From: Spizellomyces punctatus DAOM BR117
Taxonomy: Eukaryota; Chytridiomycota; Chytridiomycetes; Spizellomycetales; Spizellomycetaceae
Direction: 5' to 3'
Assembly (NCBI RefSeq): GCF_000182565.1
Contig: NW_015971537.1
Location: 1,399,299-1,463,298 of the forward strand
Length of the DNA: 64,000 nucleotides
Within the stretch, counting starts at the first letter, position 1, and each line of letters starts with the position of its first letter. The notes beneath the pieces were generated by a model, which was not told the DNA's origin, made no database searches, and worked only from the letters and a program-made list of their open reading frames with translations. The position numbers and the translations under genes are program-made. This document shows, one piece after another, positions 1 to 13,402 of the stretch.

Positions 1-47
1 AAGGATGACCTTTGGGTTTCGTCGGTTCCTTCTTCCTGTCTACCAAC

Positions 48-1314
48 ATGCTCGCCTCATGGTCCAGGAAGCTGTGGCCCACCTGCGCCAATGTTCTGAA
101 GGCAGAGAAGTCCGGTTGGAAGTCCAATGCTCGCTCAACTGCATATCGACCATTGTCAACAAAACTGCTAGAGTCTAAGCTACCCAAAACGTACTGTCGT
201 ATTCCACAGACACGATCAGCAGCGGCTTCACCACTCAGAAGCTCTTCATTCCCGCGCATTATCTCAAAACGATTCTTTCAAGCTACCACTCTCAAACCGG
301 CAAAGTTGGAACCACACCATCAAAAACTGATTTTTATCGTAGTTGTGGTGGGCACGGTCGTTATTGGCTTCGATATCTATTATTTCGCCTATGTGCATGA
401 GCCCACACCCTCGACCTTAACGCCTGAAGATTTTCGTCCGTTCAAACTTGTTGAGAAAGTTCCGCTCACCCACGACACGTCCCTTTTGCGGTTTGCAGCC
501 CACCTTCCTCAAGCGGATTCTCCAGCTGGTATCCCCGTTCCATCTCATGTGATTGTCAAGGATGACACATGCCAGATTGCGCGCGCATACACTCCTGTAA
601 CTTATGTGAGAGGACATTTTGATCTGCTAGTTAAGGAGTATGAAAATGGAAGTGTTAGCCGGTTTTTGCATGGAGTCAAACTTGGTGATAAGGTAGAGAT
701 CAGAGGTCCTATTATTACTTTGCCATACGAGGCGAACGCTGTTGATGAGATTGGAATGGTATGTAACATTGCAAATCTTGTCATTATCCCAAAGGCACAA
801 AACTCTGATTTCTTTTTCAGATTGCGGGTGGAACCGGTATAACGCCCATATATCAATTGATTAAACGTATCCTCAAAGATCCAACCGACAAAACACGCAT
901 CTCCCTCATCTACGCCAACCGTTCTGAAGAGGACATTCTCCTTCGGAACGAACTGGAAATTCTCAGCTCATCGCGTCCCGACCAACTCCAGATCTACTAC
1001 ATTGTGGAGAACCCGCCAGCGCAGGAAGGCCGTCCGTGGGCACAAGGTGTTGGACTGGTTAGCCAGGATATGATAACGAAGCATCTTCCAAATCCAGACA
1101 AGGGAATGAAGGCAGCTATATTGGTGTGTGGTCCGGATGGGTAAGTGACAGTATCCAGATGTCGCAACGTAAGGCTCTGCCTCATAGCTATGTGTACCTA
1201 TGCAGATTGATAAATCACGTCGCGGGTCCAAAGGCCAGCGACGACGAGCAAGGGCCGTTAGGTGGGCTGCTGAAAAAGCTGGGATATCAAGATAGACAGG
1301 TTTTCAAGTTTTGA
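48..1314 (+). CDS. NADH-cytochrome b5 reductase-like flavoprotein, membrane-anchored, probably mitochondrial
   Basis: Three exons (48-758, 821-1140, 1206-1314) join in frame to about 379 residues. The first ATG in the right frame is at 48. The N-terminus is basic and Ser/Thr rich, like a mitochondrial presequence, followed by one hydrophobic segment (about residues 94-116). A ferredoxin-NADP-reductase-type module follows: FAD-binding barrel with RAYTP near residue 178, a second flavin motif region (GSVSRFLHG), then the NAD-binding half with GGTGITP at the start of exon 2 and the CGPDG motif at the exon 2/3 junction. The C-terminus ends in Phe (QVFKF), as is usual in this family. Known family role: electron transfer from NADH to cytochrome b5 or a related acceptor. 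The acceptor here cannot be read from sequence. It lies upstream of the gene for bS16m on the same strand with no sign of linkage. Confidence 0.85.
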
Positions 1315-1504
1315 ACGCCTGAATAATTAGAATACCATCGTGTAGCTAGATAGACATGGTGCTTTCCAGTGACCTATTTAATCACAATTTACTCACTAGC
1401 AAAACTTGCACGTTTCAGTCACCATAGTGATTGGTATGATGGCACAGCAGTAAATGCAAAAGCGCGAGATCGAGGCAGCCAAGCATTTTGTTTGTACATT
1501 AACC

Positions 1505-2146
1505 ATGGTCGTCCGCATCCGCCTCGCTCGCTGGGGAGCCAGTCATAATCCCTTCTACGGTATTGTCGTAGCGAACCACAGAGCCCCCCGCGATGGTAAA
1601 CACCTCGAACGAGTCGGAACCTATAATGTCATCCCCGACGAGCGAGGGATTAAGCGTATTGAACTGAATGTCGAGAGGATAAAGTATTGGTTGGGTGTGG
1701 GTGCTCAGCCTACGGAACGGGTTGCATGGTTGCTTTCAAAGGTTTGTGGTCAGGAGTGAGAGGAAAGGATCCTGCATGGTCACAAAATCAGAGAACAGCC
1801 GAACACTAACTATTCACCATTCTGTCAACAGATCGACCTAGTGCCCCCAACTCCTCAGCAGCTGCAGAATCAGGGTTTCCTCTCCCTGAACGATAGCAAA
1901 ACGTGGGATGTGGAAATCCGTGATGCCGAGGGCAAAACACTAAGCAGACTCTCCCCGGAGGAGGCTAGAAACGCACTTGCAAACTCGCCACTAGGGGACC
2001 GATTGCCTCAAGATACGTCATCAGAACCACCAGAAAAGAGTCGGGTGATTTACGAGAACATTAAACTGGACGGGAGACCACCAAAGGCGCCACTGACGGC
2101 GGAAGAAAGGTTGAAGGTGCTGCAGGAAATTACAGGCATTATTTAA
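1505..2146 (+). CDS. MRPS16: Mitochondrial small-subunit ribosomal protein bS16m
   Basis: Two exons (1505-1741 and 1832-2146) give 183 residues. The first 79 residues are the S16 core: VVRIRLARWGASHNPFY, then the IVVAN, PRDGK and E-x-x-GTYN positions typical of bacterial S16, and an RIKYWLGVGAQPTERV stretch. Exon 2 adds a long C-terminal extension without bacterial counterpart, beginning IDLVPPTPQQ. The intron starts exactly after the codon for Lys of LLSK. The ATG at 1505 is preferred because it directly starts the conserved core; in-frame upstream codons add only unconserved residues. The protein is expected in the mitoribosome small subunit. Confidence 0.93.
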
Positions 2147-2315
2147 ATCACAGGGTCAATCATCGTGTCATATAGAGGAAACACTCCAATTGTAATTATA
2201 TGTATGGTATTCCAAACTCGAGCTTATACTACAAACAAAACTTTCAAACATACGGAGCACAGGACCGTACTTTCAAGTGTGTTAATAATCTACATTTATA
2301 CGTAACCAATGTACC

Positions 2316-3503
2316 TCAGAAGTCCGCGTCCAATGTGAATTCCTGGTTTTCCCTCTTCTGCATCACCCCAGCCATCTGATACTCGCCAACTTTCTTCTCA
2401 AAGAAATTTGTCTTCCCTTGAAGTGAAATCAGTTCCATGAAATCGAAAGGGTTTTCAGCGTTGTAATGTTTCTCGTAGCCGAGGGCAACCAATAATCGGT
2501 CAGCAACAAACTCAATGTACTGCTGCATAAGCTTTGCGTTCATGCCAATCAAGGCAACAGGTAAAGCGTCTGTCAGGAACTCTTGCTCGATCTTTACAGC
2601 TTCCGTGATGAGCTGTAGGACGGTATCCAAGGAAGGTTTGTTACGGATGAGAGAGTACAGCAGGCATGCAAAGTCCGTATGCAGGCCCTCGTCTCGAGAG
2701 ATGAGTTCATTGGAGAAGGTTAATCCCGGCATGAGACCACGCTTCTTGAGCCAGAAAATAGCAGCAAAAGAACCCGAGAAGAAGATACCCTCAACGGCAG
2801 CGAAAGCGATCAACCTGATAGCGAACGACGACTTCTTATCGGAGATCCATCGCAGAGCCCAATCGGCCTTCTTGCGGATGCAGGGGACTGAAACAAGACA
2901 AGACGACTAAGTATCAGCCTGCAATCCGATGCTAATATGCAATGCGTATACGCTTACCAGTTTCTAGTGCATCGAATAAAAAGGTCCTTTCTGCTGGATC
3001 CTTGATGTAGGTGTCGATGAGTAGGGAATACATCTCCGAATGGATGTTTTCAATCATAATCTGGAAGCCGTAGAAACATCTTGCTTCGGGTATTTGAACG
3101 TCATTGGAGAAGCGCTCAACCAAGTTTTCATTGACTATGCCATCAGAAGCAGCAAAGAACGCCAGCACTCGTGAGACAAAGTACCGCTCGTTATCGGTGA
3201 GTCGGTTCTCCCAGTCGACATTGTCTTTTGATAGATCCACCTCTTCGGCTGTCCAGAAGGACGCTTCGGCTTTCTTGTACATATGCCATACCTTTATCAA
3301 AAAGACACGTTAATGGACAGGCAGGCTAGATTCTACCATAAACAGCAGTGTACCTCTTGGTATTGAATTGGGAAAAGAACAAAGCGGTTTGGATTTGGTC
3401 TCAAGATAGGCTCATCCTCTATCACTTGCTGCGCTTTGACAGCCTTTACAGATGCACCGTTTGTCACGGTAGTCGTAGCTTCAACCATTTCGTGGGCAGT
3501 CAT
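2316..3503 (-). CDS. RNR2: Ribonucleotide reductase small (R2) subunit
   Basis: Three exons on the minus strand (3503-3354, 3291-2958, 2887-2316) give 351 residues. Exon 1 ends [13 protein letters not shown] and continues into [21 protein letters not shown], the class Ia R2 signature. Iron and radical-site regions are present: the Glu/His helix [19 protein letters not shown], whose Tyr context is family-typical, and the second metal-ligand region [11 protein letters not shown] in exon 3. The C-terminus FTLDADF is the tail that docks on the large subunit. The N-terminus before the core is only about 40 residues, short for R2. The product makes deoxyribonucleotides together with the R1 subunit. 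I saw no ACGCGT box in the upstream 560 bp. Confidence 0.97.
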
Positions 3504-4070
3504 TTGCTAAGGTACGAGTTGAATGCAGGTTGTTTCGATCGATAGATGAGAGTAGCAATAAATAAGTGCAAGTATGCCCGAGAGCAATAATGTAGGCGTA
3601 AGTAGCAGCTATGGAGTTGACTTCAGGAAAACCTGCAGGAAATCTGAAGACGCCGGGGGCAAGTGAAGGGGAAGAGACGAGACGAAGCGGAGTCTTTAAG
3701 GTGGTCCGAATCTTCGAACTTTTTGACATTTGTAACAAGTTGATAAAACCATATTTGGAAATATTCGGGATGTGACTCAATACATTGACGAACGAACGTC
3801 ATCTTCATCCCAAACGACAAGCAAAGCGCTGTGTCGGGAGCAGATATACGACAAGTTAACATGCAGATCTTTGATAAACGATGTATTTCGTAGTGCTTTT
3901 TATGCATGTTGCGAGCGTAATGGAGAACTGGCAGCACTCGTACGATGTAGGCAACGACAAAGCAGAGAGGCAAATGTGGTTCCAACCACATTCACGTGGT
4001 TATGTGATGTCCGCCCTCTTGTGATGATGTCCTACCAGCAGATCCGCCACCATTGACTTGTGCAGTGAGA
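3504..4070. other. Intergenic region between divergent RNR2 and CCDC9-like genes
   Basis: No gene supported here. The ORFs present are short, unconserved and overlap on both strands. The stretch is the shared upstream region of two divergent genes. A CACGTG palindrome lies at 3993-3998, about 73 bp before the downstream start codon. Confidence 0.5.
3993..3998. promoter_or_regulatory. CACGTG palindrome upstream of the CCDC9-like gene
   Basis: CACGTG (E-box; Cbf1/bHLH type) 73 bp before ATG 4071. One of several intergenic copies in this window. Confidence 0.45.
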
Positions 4071-5703
4071 ATGTTGACAACGGAGGTGAGCCCTCCAACC
4101 GAAGGGCAGGTGACAAATCCCCAACTTGTCCGAGTAGCGGCGTCTCTTCCCTCCAAGGAAGAGAACGCTTCGGTCGAGTCATTCCAAACAGCGCCTTCGA
4201 CATTCTCGGCAACTGAGCCAGATGGAGACTCGCGGACGGGCGGAGCGGACGATACACTGGAGTATACCATACCGGAAGAACAAGTGAAGCAAAGTGAAGA
4301 GGCTGATAGTCATGGGGGCGAGACGGGCCCGACATCTGAGGACCAGCTGACCGAGACGATCACGGCTGGTGGCGCCAACGAGCCACCTGTTGATGAAACG
4401 GCAGAAGCAAACGATAAATCTGCCGATAAACCTTCAGAAGAGGTTCATGGTGAACCTCTGAAGGAGGAAGCTAGAGAGGGATTACCGGAAGAGAAGGAGC
4501 AGGCTACGGTAGCTGCTGGGCGGAAGACGCCAAGGAAGGAGCCTGTAACAACAGTGAGTTTATGAGTGATATCGCGTGGTTGATCGCTAGTTGATCGGCC
4601 ATGATGACTTGGGTCTGAGTACGCTTGCCACATTAGACTCCCGCCGCTTCATCGGCCGCTACAAAGGAAGGACATACGTCGTCAAACCGAAGGAGATCTA
4701 CTCCACGTCCGCGCAAAGCCGCGGATGACAAAATGCCAAAAGCTGAACCCACTGAAGCAAGTACTACTGAGCCAACCCAAGCTGACGAACAGCCAGAAGG
4801 TGACGCCGGTCCTGATGACAAACAGGTACGTTTATGGTACATTTGAATCTGACTCCGGACATACCTCATTCCCTTGTGACGTGCAGAAACCGACGAAACC
4901 TTACGTAAATCGTAAGAGACATGAGACCGGTGGCGCCGATAAGAAGGTATTGCTTGAAAGGCAACATGGGTGCACTGATTCTGATGCTAATGGGTTGACG
5001 TCGTCCTAGCGTCTAACAGGCGAGGAACTAGAGAAAAAGATGCAAGAAATGAAACGAAAGAATGCCGAAATTATAAAGAAGCAACAGGTCAGTACGATAG
5101 CAACTTGTGTCATTATGAAGAATCCATGATCTAACGCGATTGTAGGCGGTGGAGGCTGACGAACAGGCGTGGAGGGCTGCGGAAACCGAACGACGCAAGA
5201 AGGAAGATGAGGAGAGAGAAAGGCAATTCGCAGAGACAAGAGCCGCTCGGCAGGTGGCGAAACAAAGGCGAGAGGAGGCGGACGCTATTCAACAGACTTT
5301 GAGGTAAAGCTTTGCCCTTTTCGGCCATCTGGTAAGTGTGCGGGACTCATCACATCTACGTTGTAGGAGGGAACGTGAAGAAAATGCTGCACGTAAAGCA
5401 CAATTGCGGGGAACACGTGAATGGGATCTTGATAAGGAGGAAGTAAAGCAAGACCCAGACCGTCGTCGCGACAATGGATGGGGACGTCCACGCGAGAGCC
5501 ACCGCGGAGGTCGAGGACGCGGTGGGAATCGGCGACACATGGACCGCCGTAGTGGTGGTCATGAGCGACATGAACGGGACATGAATCTGGAGAGCTCTTC
5601 TGGTTGGCAGGAGAGAGCGAGAGAAGAACGCGCTGATGCTGAGGGCCCTCCGCCCGACTGGGGTCCAAATCGCGAGATGAGCAAATGGGGAGATGCTGTC
5701 TAA
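4071..5703 (+). CDS. CCDC9-like coiled-coil / arginine-glycine-rich protein
   Basis: Six exons (4071-4553, 4637-4825, 4887-4946, 5010-5087, 5146-5303, 5367-5703) join without frame breaks to 434 residues. Residues 1-240 are acidic, low complexity and probably disordered. A highly charged coiled coil follows, beginning RLTGEELEKKMQEMKRKNAE and running through long Arg/Glu/Lys repeats. The C-terminal part holds a short RGG-like cluster (HRGGRGRGGNRR) and ends SKWGDAV. The LTGEELEKK..KRKNAEIIKK segment resembles the animal CCDC9 family, which associates with exon-junction-complex RNA-binding proteins. The match is from memory of one motif, so the function is tentative; RNA binding is a reasonable inference from the RG patch. 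The N-terminal half is not recognisable. Confidence 0.7.
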
Positions 5704-5921
5704 TGCAAACTGTGACGAATTGAGGTTTTTGGGAAAGTTTTTGCATGTACTTTGAATTTGCGACATAAATATCTTTTGTATGGATACGTTGGCTGTGTCA
5801 TCACAAACTGCAACGAGGCAAAACCTCACTCTCGAATGCACGCAATACTTGAAAACTGAATGTATTTCCACCACACGTCACGATAAAACAAAAACTGATA
5901 CACAATGTTCCCCACTCCACA

Positions 5922-7096
5922 CTATGCCTCATACACCTTCAAACGCTGCTGCAACTGAATAATCTGAGCCAGATATTCAACTTCGCGAGCGGCGTATCTG
6001 TCCTTTGTACTCTCAAGGTCAACAACCTTCGCCTTTAAATCGTCACGTTCTTGCTCAAGAACTTTCACCTGACTTTCAAGATCAGCCATTCGCTCGAGTT
6101 TCCTCGCACGAGAACGACGGGCTGCTTCTGTATTCTTCTGCCGTTTCATGTCCATTTCAGCAATAATCTCCGAAGGGTCCGACGACCGCTCCTTCCTCTT
6201 CCGACCGACAGTGTATGGAGGCGTTAGATCGACAGACGCCTTCACGACAGTAGGTGTCTGGCGTGACTGCATGGCAGCCAGAGCCTGCAAATGTTGCTGC
6301 AATTGCTGCACTTGGACACCAGCAGCTGCCGCTGCCGCAAGACCTGATGGGTTAACAGCAAGCGTCGCAGCCACCTGGCCAATGTTTCCGAGGAGCGGCA
6401 ACAACGCGGCCGAGAGAGGTGCGATGGCAGGCGCCTGAGGCGAGGCCGAAACAACCGGCTTCGCAGCCAACGGCTTTACGGGCTCAATACCCTTGGCAGG
6501 TACAGGAGGCTTCACCGCAGCGGTACGGCCTTGTTCCCAGGTCGGAGTAAGCTTGGGAAACAAGTCGTTGCCAGCATTGTTCGGAACAGCCCAACCTTGG
6601 TTGGACTCGAACATTCCGGACAGCGCAAATTCTGGCGAAGAAACATCGACAGTGGACGCTGGGCTAACAGGTGCAGATGGAATCGGACTTGGGCATATAG
6701 CGACTGGCTGCTGCACAGGTAGGTCCATGAACAGCTTTTCGTCGCCGAATAAGTCGGCCAATGGCATATCTTCCAATCCAGTTGACGCGGGGGACCCGAC
6801 GAGAGGAGTAGAAGATGCAGACTCGGCCAACAGCTGATCCAAGGCCTGATCATCTAACAGCCAGTCATTGGTAGGGGAGCAGGAGCTCGGGAGATCACCA
6901 AATAGATCACGGCCATCAAATTCAGGAGAATCCGTGCTCTGTGGAGATGCGGTCGACAGACCAGGCACAATTGGGGTACCTGACAGAGAGAATAAGCTAA
7001 AGACAGGAAAAATGCAATTATGCCCAATGCACCACACATACCACCCAACAACTGGTCAAAATCAAAAATGGTGGCTTCGGTCATGGCAGGTGACAT
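5922..7096 (-). CDS. GCN4: bZIP transcription factor, Gcn4/Cpc1 type (general amino-acid control)
   Basis: Two exons (7096-7042 and 6979-5922) give 370 residues. The C-terminal basic region KRQKNTEAARRSRARKLERM is nearly the Gcn4 DNA-contact helix, including the N-x7-R pattern (NTEAARRSR). A leucine zipper of about five heptads follows to the end (LKVYEA). The N-terminal 250 residues are acidic and proline/serine rich, with hydrophobic clusters (FDGRDLFGDL, LADLFGDEKLFMDL) of the kind that form activation domains. The first exon is tiny (MSPAMTEATIFDFDQLLG). Known family role: activation of amino-acid biosynthesis genes under starvation, controlled by translation through uORFs; uORFs are indeed present upstream (separate entry). 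The neighbour on the other strand is COX10. Confidence 0.9.
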
Positions 7097-7162
7097 GATT
7101 GATGTTCAAAAAGGTGACGATATCAAACGACGTAGAGACTTCAAGAGTCAAAAAACAGATTT

Positions 7163-7384
7163 TCAGTGACGGCAAACGATTATTGTCGTTGTAGTGGTGG
7201 TGGTTGTTGTTCCTTCAGTTGGCATGGGCCATTTTGGTTAGACTGAGTGGGAGCCATTTTGGCGTCCGGAAGGTGAGGGAAAGGGGATATGGGACGAAAG
7301 CAAGACGCGAGAGAGCGTGTTCGTTATGTACGACACGAAGAGGAGAACGAAGAGACGTTCGAGAGATTAAGCGGAGGCGGCCAT
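7163..7384 (-). promoter_or_regulatory. uORF cluster in the leader of the bZIP gene
   Basis: Reading the minus strand upstream of the bZIP ATG at 7096 gives four small ORFs with their own ATG and stop. uORF A is 7384-7367 (MAASA). uORF B is 7256-7179 (25 codons, Gln/Pro rich). uORF C is 7232-7215 (MAHAN). uORF D is 7225-7163 (20 codons with a Thr run). None overlaps the main start. All ATGs except D are followed by GCN codons, giving a favourable +4 G. Short uORFs before a distant one fit the reinitiation control known for GCN4/cpc-1. The transcript start is unknown, so which uORFs are in the mRNA is inference. Confidence 0.6.
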
Positions 7385-7537
7385 GACGGGCAAAAACGTT
7401 TACTGTAATTTGATGGTGAGAATGGGAGAAAGGTGAAGCTTGGGGGGAGGACGCGCTGGGCCTCCTTTTTATATTCTTGGGGGTCCCCCAATCCACGGGG
7501 TAAAATTTTTTTTCCATTAAAAATCAGTTGCTGATAT

Positions 7538-7543
7538 CACGTG
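7538..7543. promoter_or_regulatory. CACGTG between bZIP and COX10
   Basis: TCACGTG in the divergent promoter, 13 bp before ATG 7556 and 85 bp before ATG 7628 of COX10. Confidence 0.45.
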
Positions 7544-7555
7544 TTTTGAGATGTC

Positions 7556-8896
7556 ATGGCAACAAGACGTGGAAGCCAAGATCAACAAGAGTGCGGGATC
7601 CGGCAAAAGACCTGCAAACGAGAAGCAATGTGGTCGTTCCTTGGCCAGCGAGCGGCTTGCACGGTGAGGCCGCCAAGACCAAAATCACACATATCACCAC
7701 TTATCAATAGCGTCCATCGAGTGTATATTACCTCGGTGCGTACATGGCCTTCCACCTCAACAGCACCTTCATCACGAGCAACATTCCAAACCCACTTTTT
7801 TGCAAACCGCGGCGTGCGTCCCAACTCCACGGCAAACACACCTGCCAGTCATAATATCAAAAATCTTGCTCCTGTACAGGCGCCAACATCACCTGAAGCA
7901 CCATCGAAGAGCGAGACGATACCGCCTGTTGGAGCTTCAGACAACAATGATGCTATGGTCAAGTTGCGGTGGAAAGCCGCCCCAGAGTATACCCCTGCCG
8001 TCTACAAAGAGCTTTCAAAGGCAAAATTGTCTGCTTTTGTCGTCCTGACGGCTATGGCCGGATATGCATTGGCGCCAGGAGCGGTTTCCGTGTCAACTTT
8101 GCTATGGACAACGGCGGGAACTGCTCTCTGCTCTGGAGCCGCAAATGCGATCAACCAATGGATCGAAGCACCCTATGACGCGCAAATGTCTCGAACACGC
8201 AACCGAGCTCTCGTTCGCCATGCTATCAGCCCGCTGCACGCCTTCAGTGCCGGTATCGCTGGCGGAGCAGCCGGTGTTGCGATTCTAGCACATTTTGTCA
8301 ACCCTCTCACTGCCGCGCTCGGGGCTAGCAATATTATCCTCTATACATGTGTATATACTCCTCTGAAGCGGACCTCGATTGCAAATACGTGGGCAGGTGC
8401 GATTGTAGGGGCGATACCACCCATGATGGGATGGGCAGCGTGTACTGGTAGTCTGGACGCCGGAGCTTGGTTGCTGGCAGCAGTATTGTACGCTTGGCAA
8501 TTCCCACATTTTAATTCTCTAAGCTGGAATCTGAGAGCCGATTACTCTAAGGCAGGCTACCGGATGATGTCTGTAACAGATCCGGCGCTAAACGCGCGCG
8601 TATCGTTACGATACAGCTTGCTGCTATTTCCCCTCGCATGGGCCGCGCCGTATCTGGGACTGACGACGTGGTGGTTTGCCTTGGATTCGTCCATCATCAA
8701 TGCCGTTATGGCTGCAGGGGCATGGAAATTTTGGAGAAATCCCTCGGATAAGACTGCACGAACGTTGTTCTTTGGTAGTTTAGTCCACCTTCCCGTGATC
8801 CTAGCCCTTCTCATGATTCACAAAAGCGTAGACAGTGGGGAGGGGGAGAACGATGAGGTCTCATTACAGGGAATATTTAAGTTGTTATCCATGTAA
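7556..8896 (+). CDS. COX10: Protoheme IX farnesyltransferase (heme O synthase)
   Basis: One uninterrupted frame of 446 codons. The UbiA-type prenyltransferase fold is clear: aspartate-rich loop NAINQWIEAPYDAQMSRT (N-x-x-x-D/E-x-x-x-D type), then YTPLKRTS as the conserved second loop, PPMMGW, and WQFPHFNSLSW, all as in Cox10. About eight hydrophobic membrane helices follow residue 145. Residues before that are Arg/Ser/Thr rich and act as mitochondrial presequence. Two starts are possible: ATG 7556 or ATG 7628 (MWSFLGQRAAC). The second looks more like a presequence, and a CACGTG box lies only 13 bp before 7556. The enzyme converts heme B to heme O in the inner mitochondrial membrane for cytochrome oxidase. 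This is the only long gene here without introns in its coding part. Confidence 0.95.
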   Translation: MATRRGSQDQQECGIRQKTCKREAMWSFLGQRAACTVRPPRPKSHISPLINSVHRVYITSVRTWPSTSTAPSSRATFQTHFFANRGVRPNSTANTPASHNIKNLAPVQAPTSPEAPSKSETIPPVGASDNNDAMVKLRWKAAPEYTPAVYKELSKAKLSAFVVLTAMAGYALAPGAVSVSTLLWTTAGTALCSGAANAINQWIEAPYDAQMSRTRNRALVRHAISPLHAFSAGIAGGAAGVAILAHFVNPLTAALGASNIILYTCVYTPLKRTSIANTWAGAIVGAIPPMMGWAACTGSLDAGAWLLAAVLYAWQFPHFNSLSWNLRADYSKAGYRMMSVTDPALNARVSLRYSLLLFPLAWAAPYLGLTTWWFALDSSIINAVMAAGAWKFWRNPSDKTARTLFFGSLVHLPVILALLMIHKSVDSGEGENDEVSLQGIFKLLSM

Positions 8897-9002
8897 CTCG
8901 TCACTATTTTACTTAGCTACTTGAGGCGGAAATATATAATTTATTGCAAGATGATCAAATATCCACAGGTTCTAGTGGCGACTGGTACCTTTTGCTGTGA
9001 CG

Positions 9003-9935
9003 CTACCCTGTAGATACAGCCGGCTCCACCTTCTCGCCTGTCTCCACCGTGGACACTCCCTGATTATTGTCCTCCTCCCAGGACGCAACCACATCCAGGC
9101 TGCTCTGCACGGAATCCGCTATAAGTGCGTCTAAACCCGTAGCAAACTGCTGTTTCCGCTTCCTGTCATGAGCTGATGCTTCTTTATCTGTAACGTAGAG
9201 AGCTTCATCTTCCTTCCAGTAATGTCCCAATGCGGGATGATATCGTGAATCGGCTAGCGCACCATCGAAGAGTTTTTGAACGTGGTGAAGGGATGTCAGC
9301 TAGACGGATGGCCGAATCAGTACGAGCAGGATGCAGATCATATTAGTGCTCGTACTCACTATTCTGTTAGATACAAGAGTGTGGAGATCTGGAGTCTGGT
9401 ATACGGTGCCGTCCAGAATGTAGTATGCGGCCAACAGGTCAACTACCAACGATTTGTCTATTCTTCAGCGAGATATTTTGGGAGAGGTCGGTGACGGTAT
9501 TGCAAAGCGTACCATTATTAGGACTCCTGCGCATTCCCTTGGTTATGACAAACAAGCTTGGTTGCACATTCACAATCGCGTATAAAAGCTCATAGTCGAT
9601 TCCCGTCATCTGTCTTTTCCGCAATAGAAACAAGGGTTATAGCGAGCACACCAGACTGAAATCGTGAATTCCATAAAGTATGCAGACCGCTTATCCAATT
9701 GACTAGTTTGCAGTTCGTTAAATCTCGCCTGCATTCGCAGTTGCTCGTTAATTGAAGACTTGTCGTAGAATTCACTCAATGCAAAGTAATCCATGACATT
9801 GTGTTCGCCAAGGCCAAACTGAGAAATGACGAGTGTCAGCAACATGACGACGCCAATCAGATGGCCCAAAAAACTAACATGCTGCAGGAAGGCTGGGTCT
9901 CTCCAGCTAATCTGGGTGAGGTCTTGGTCTTCCAT
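9003..9935 (-). CDS. MED6: Mediator complex subunit 6
   Basis: Five exons on the minus strand (9935-9879, 9818-9688, 9613-9513, 9442-9360, 9299-9003) give 222 residues. The Med6 signature is complete: MEDQDLTQISWRDPAF, then FGLGEHNVMDYFALSEFYD, GIDYELLY..QPSLFVITKGMRRSP, LLAAYYILDGTVYQTPDLHTL, and a LHHVQKLFDGALADSRYHP helix. The ATG at 9935 starts right at the conserved WRDP region; an in-frame ATG at 10061 would add 42 unconserved residues. The intron 2 donor (GTCTGC) is weak but is the only one that joins the conserved blocks. Mediator head-module subunit, nuclear. Head to head with UGP1. Confidence 0.92.
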
Positions 9936-10128
9936 AGTACGGATGGCCAATGTTTGGCAGATGATCGCAGGCCCAAGTGTCAGAGGGAAATGGTGGACGT
10001 TGTTCCCCGCATCCGAACCAGCTCGAACCAGGGTTTGAAGCGCGTCATCAGCCTTCGTCATGCTTCCTCGACTTGCAGCTGTTTGCCTCACCAACACTTA
10101 TTGCTCAACTTTCAAACGTTTTGTAAAC

Positions 10129-12581
<2,453 letters not shown>

Positions 12582-12700
12582 TTGGACACAGTAGAAGTAC
12601 TACGTATGTGTGTTATTGAAGCTGGTCTTGGAACGCATTTTGAAAAACTTTATGGTACATTTACGGAATCTCATATCGCTTTAACCATACGCCATTTACG

Positions 12701-13402
12701 CTAAAAGCGGTTTTCACGCTTGATTGGTAAGGTGACCACAAGTAAACTCTTTCCTTTATCCCATTTTGCTTCACCATTATCAGAGTCTACCAAATCTGGC
12801 AAAGGGAGCTTCAGCCGATATTGTGGAGAGCGGATTTCCAATGTCGACTCTGTGCAGTCCAAGTCGACATCCTTCATTTTTGCGTGGGGCATGGAAATCG
12901 AGACAACAAGATCATCTGCGTCGTGTATTGATGGTGTTTTGCCGCTCAGTCCTCCCAAGTAGAGATCATTGGCAGACACGCGTTGGCGATAGCGAAGGGT
13001 GTATCTAAAATGAATGAGCGCGTTTCATTTTTATGCATTGATTTGAAATGGCGATGCATCGTCACTAACTCTGGCAGTGGTCTGGGATCTGCCTCGACCT
13101 CCACATCAACCTCCACTTCGTCCTCGGTCCAGATCTCATTTGAGTAGGTATCTGGTCTTGATTCCTTTTCCACTAATGAACGCTCTGCAACTTTTGTCAG
13201 TCCAATGGATCCTGGAGAAATATCAGATGTTTGGGAATAGGGTGTGTATGTTGCGGCGGATCCAGACTCTGCCTGGCGTGTGTTCGGGGCTAATGTGTTA
13301 ACGACATCCTTCTCTGTATACGCAGAGACATGATCTCACCTCCCCATTGGGAGAGCGGAGCATGTCCGCCAAAGCGAGTATGGACGTCCCGTCGAGCTCC
13401 AT
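12701..13402 (-). CDS. DNAAF6: Dynein axonemal assembly factor 6 (PIH1D3-like)
   Basis: The last exon encodes the CS/p23-like PIH1D3 end: VSANDLYLGGLSGKTPS, LVVSISMPHAK, LEIRSPQYRLKLPLPDLVDS. Upstream lie ISPGSIGLTKVAE, matching the PGxIGP motif of the family, and an acidic EVEVDVEVEADPRPLPE stretch. The junction PE-YTLRYRQRV is a clean GT..AG intron. A first coding exon starts at ATG 13402 (MELDGTSILALADMLRSP), similar to the MELEN..LQAL family start, but it joins the next exon only through a 28-nt intron (13339-13312) or an indel; see findings. Family role: HSP90 co-chaperone for preassembly of axonemal dynein arms in the cytoplasm. Its presence implies motile flagella. Convergent with UGP1, divergent from the dioxygenase gene. 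Confidence 0.82.

Noticed and set aside
5285-5874. Long minus-strand frames opposite the CCDC9-like gene
   Set aside because: They are antisense shadows of the Arg/Gly-rich exons on the plus strand.
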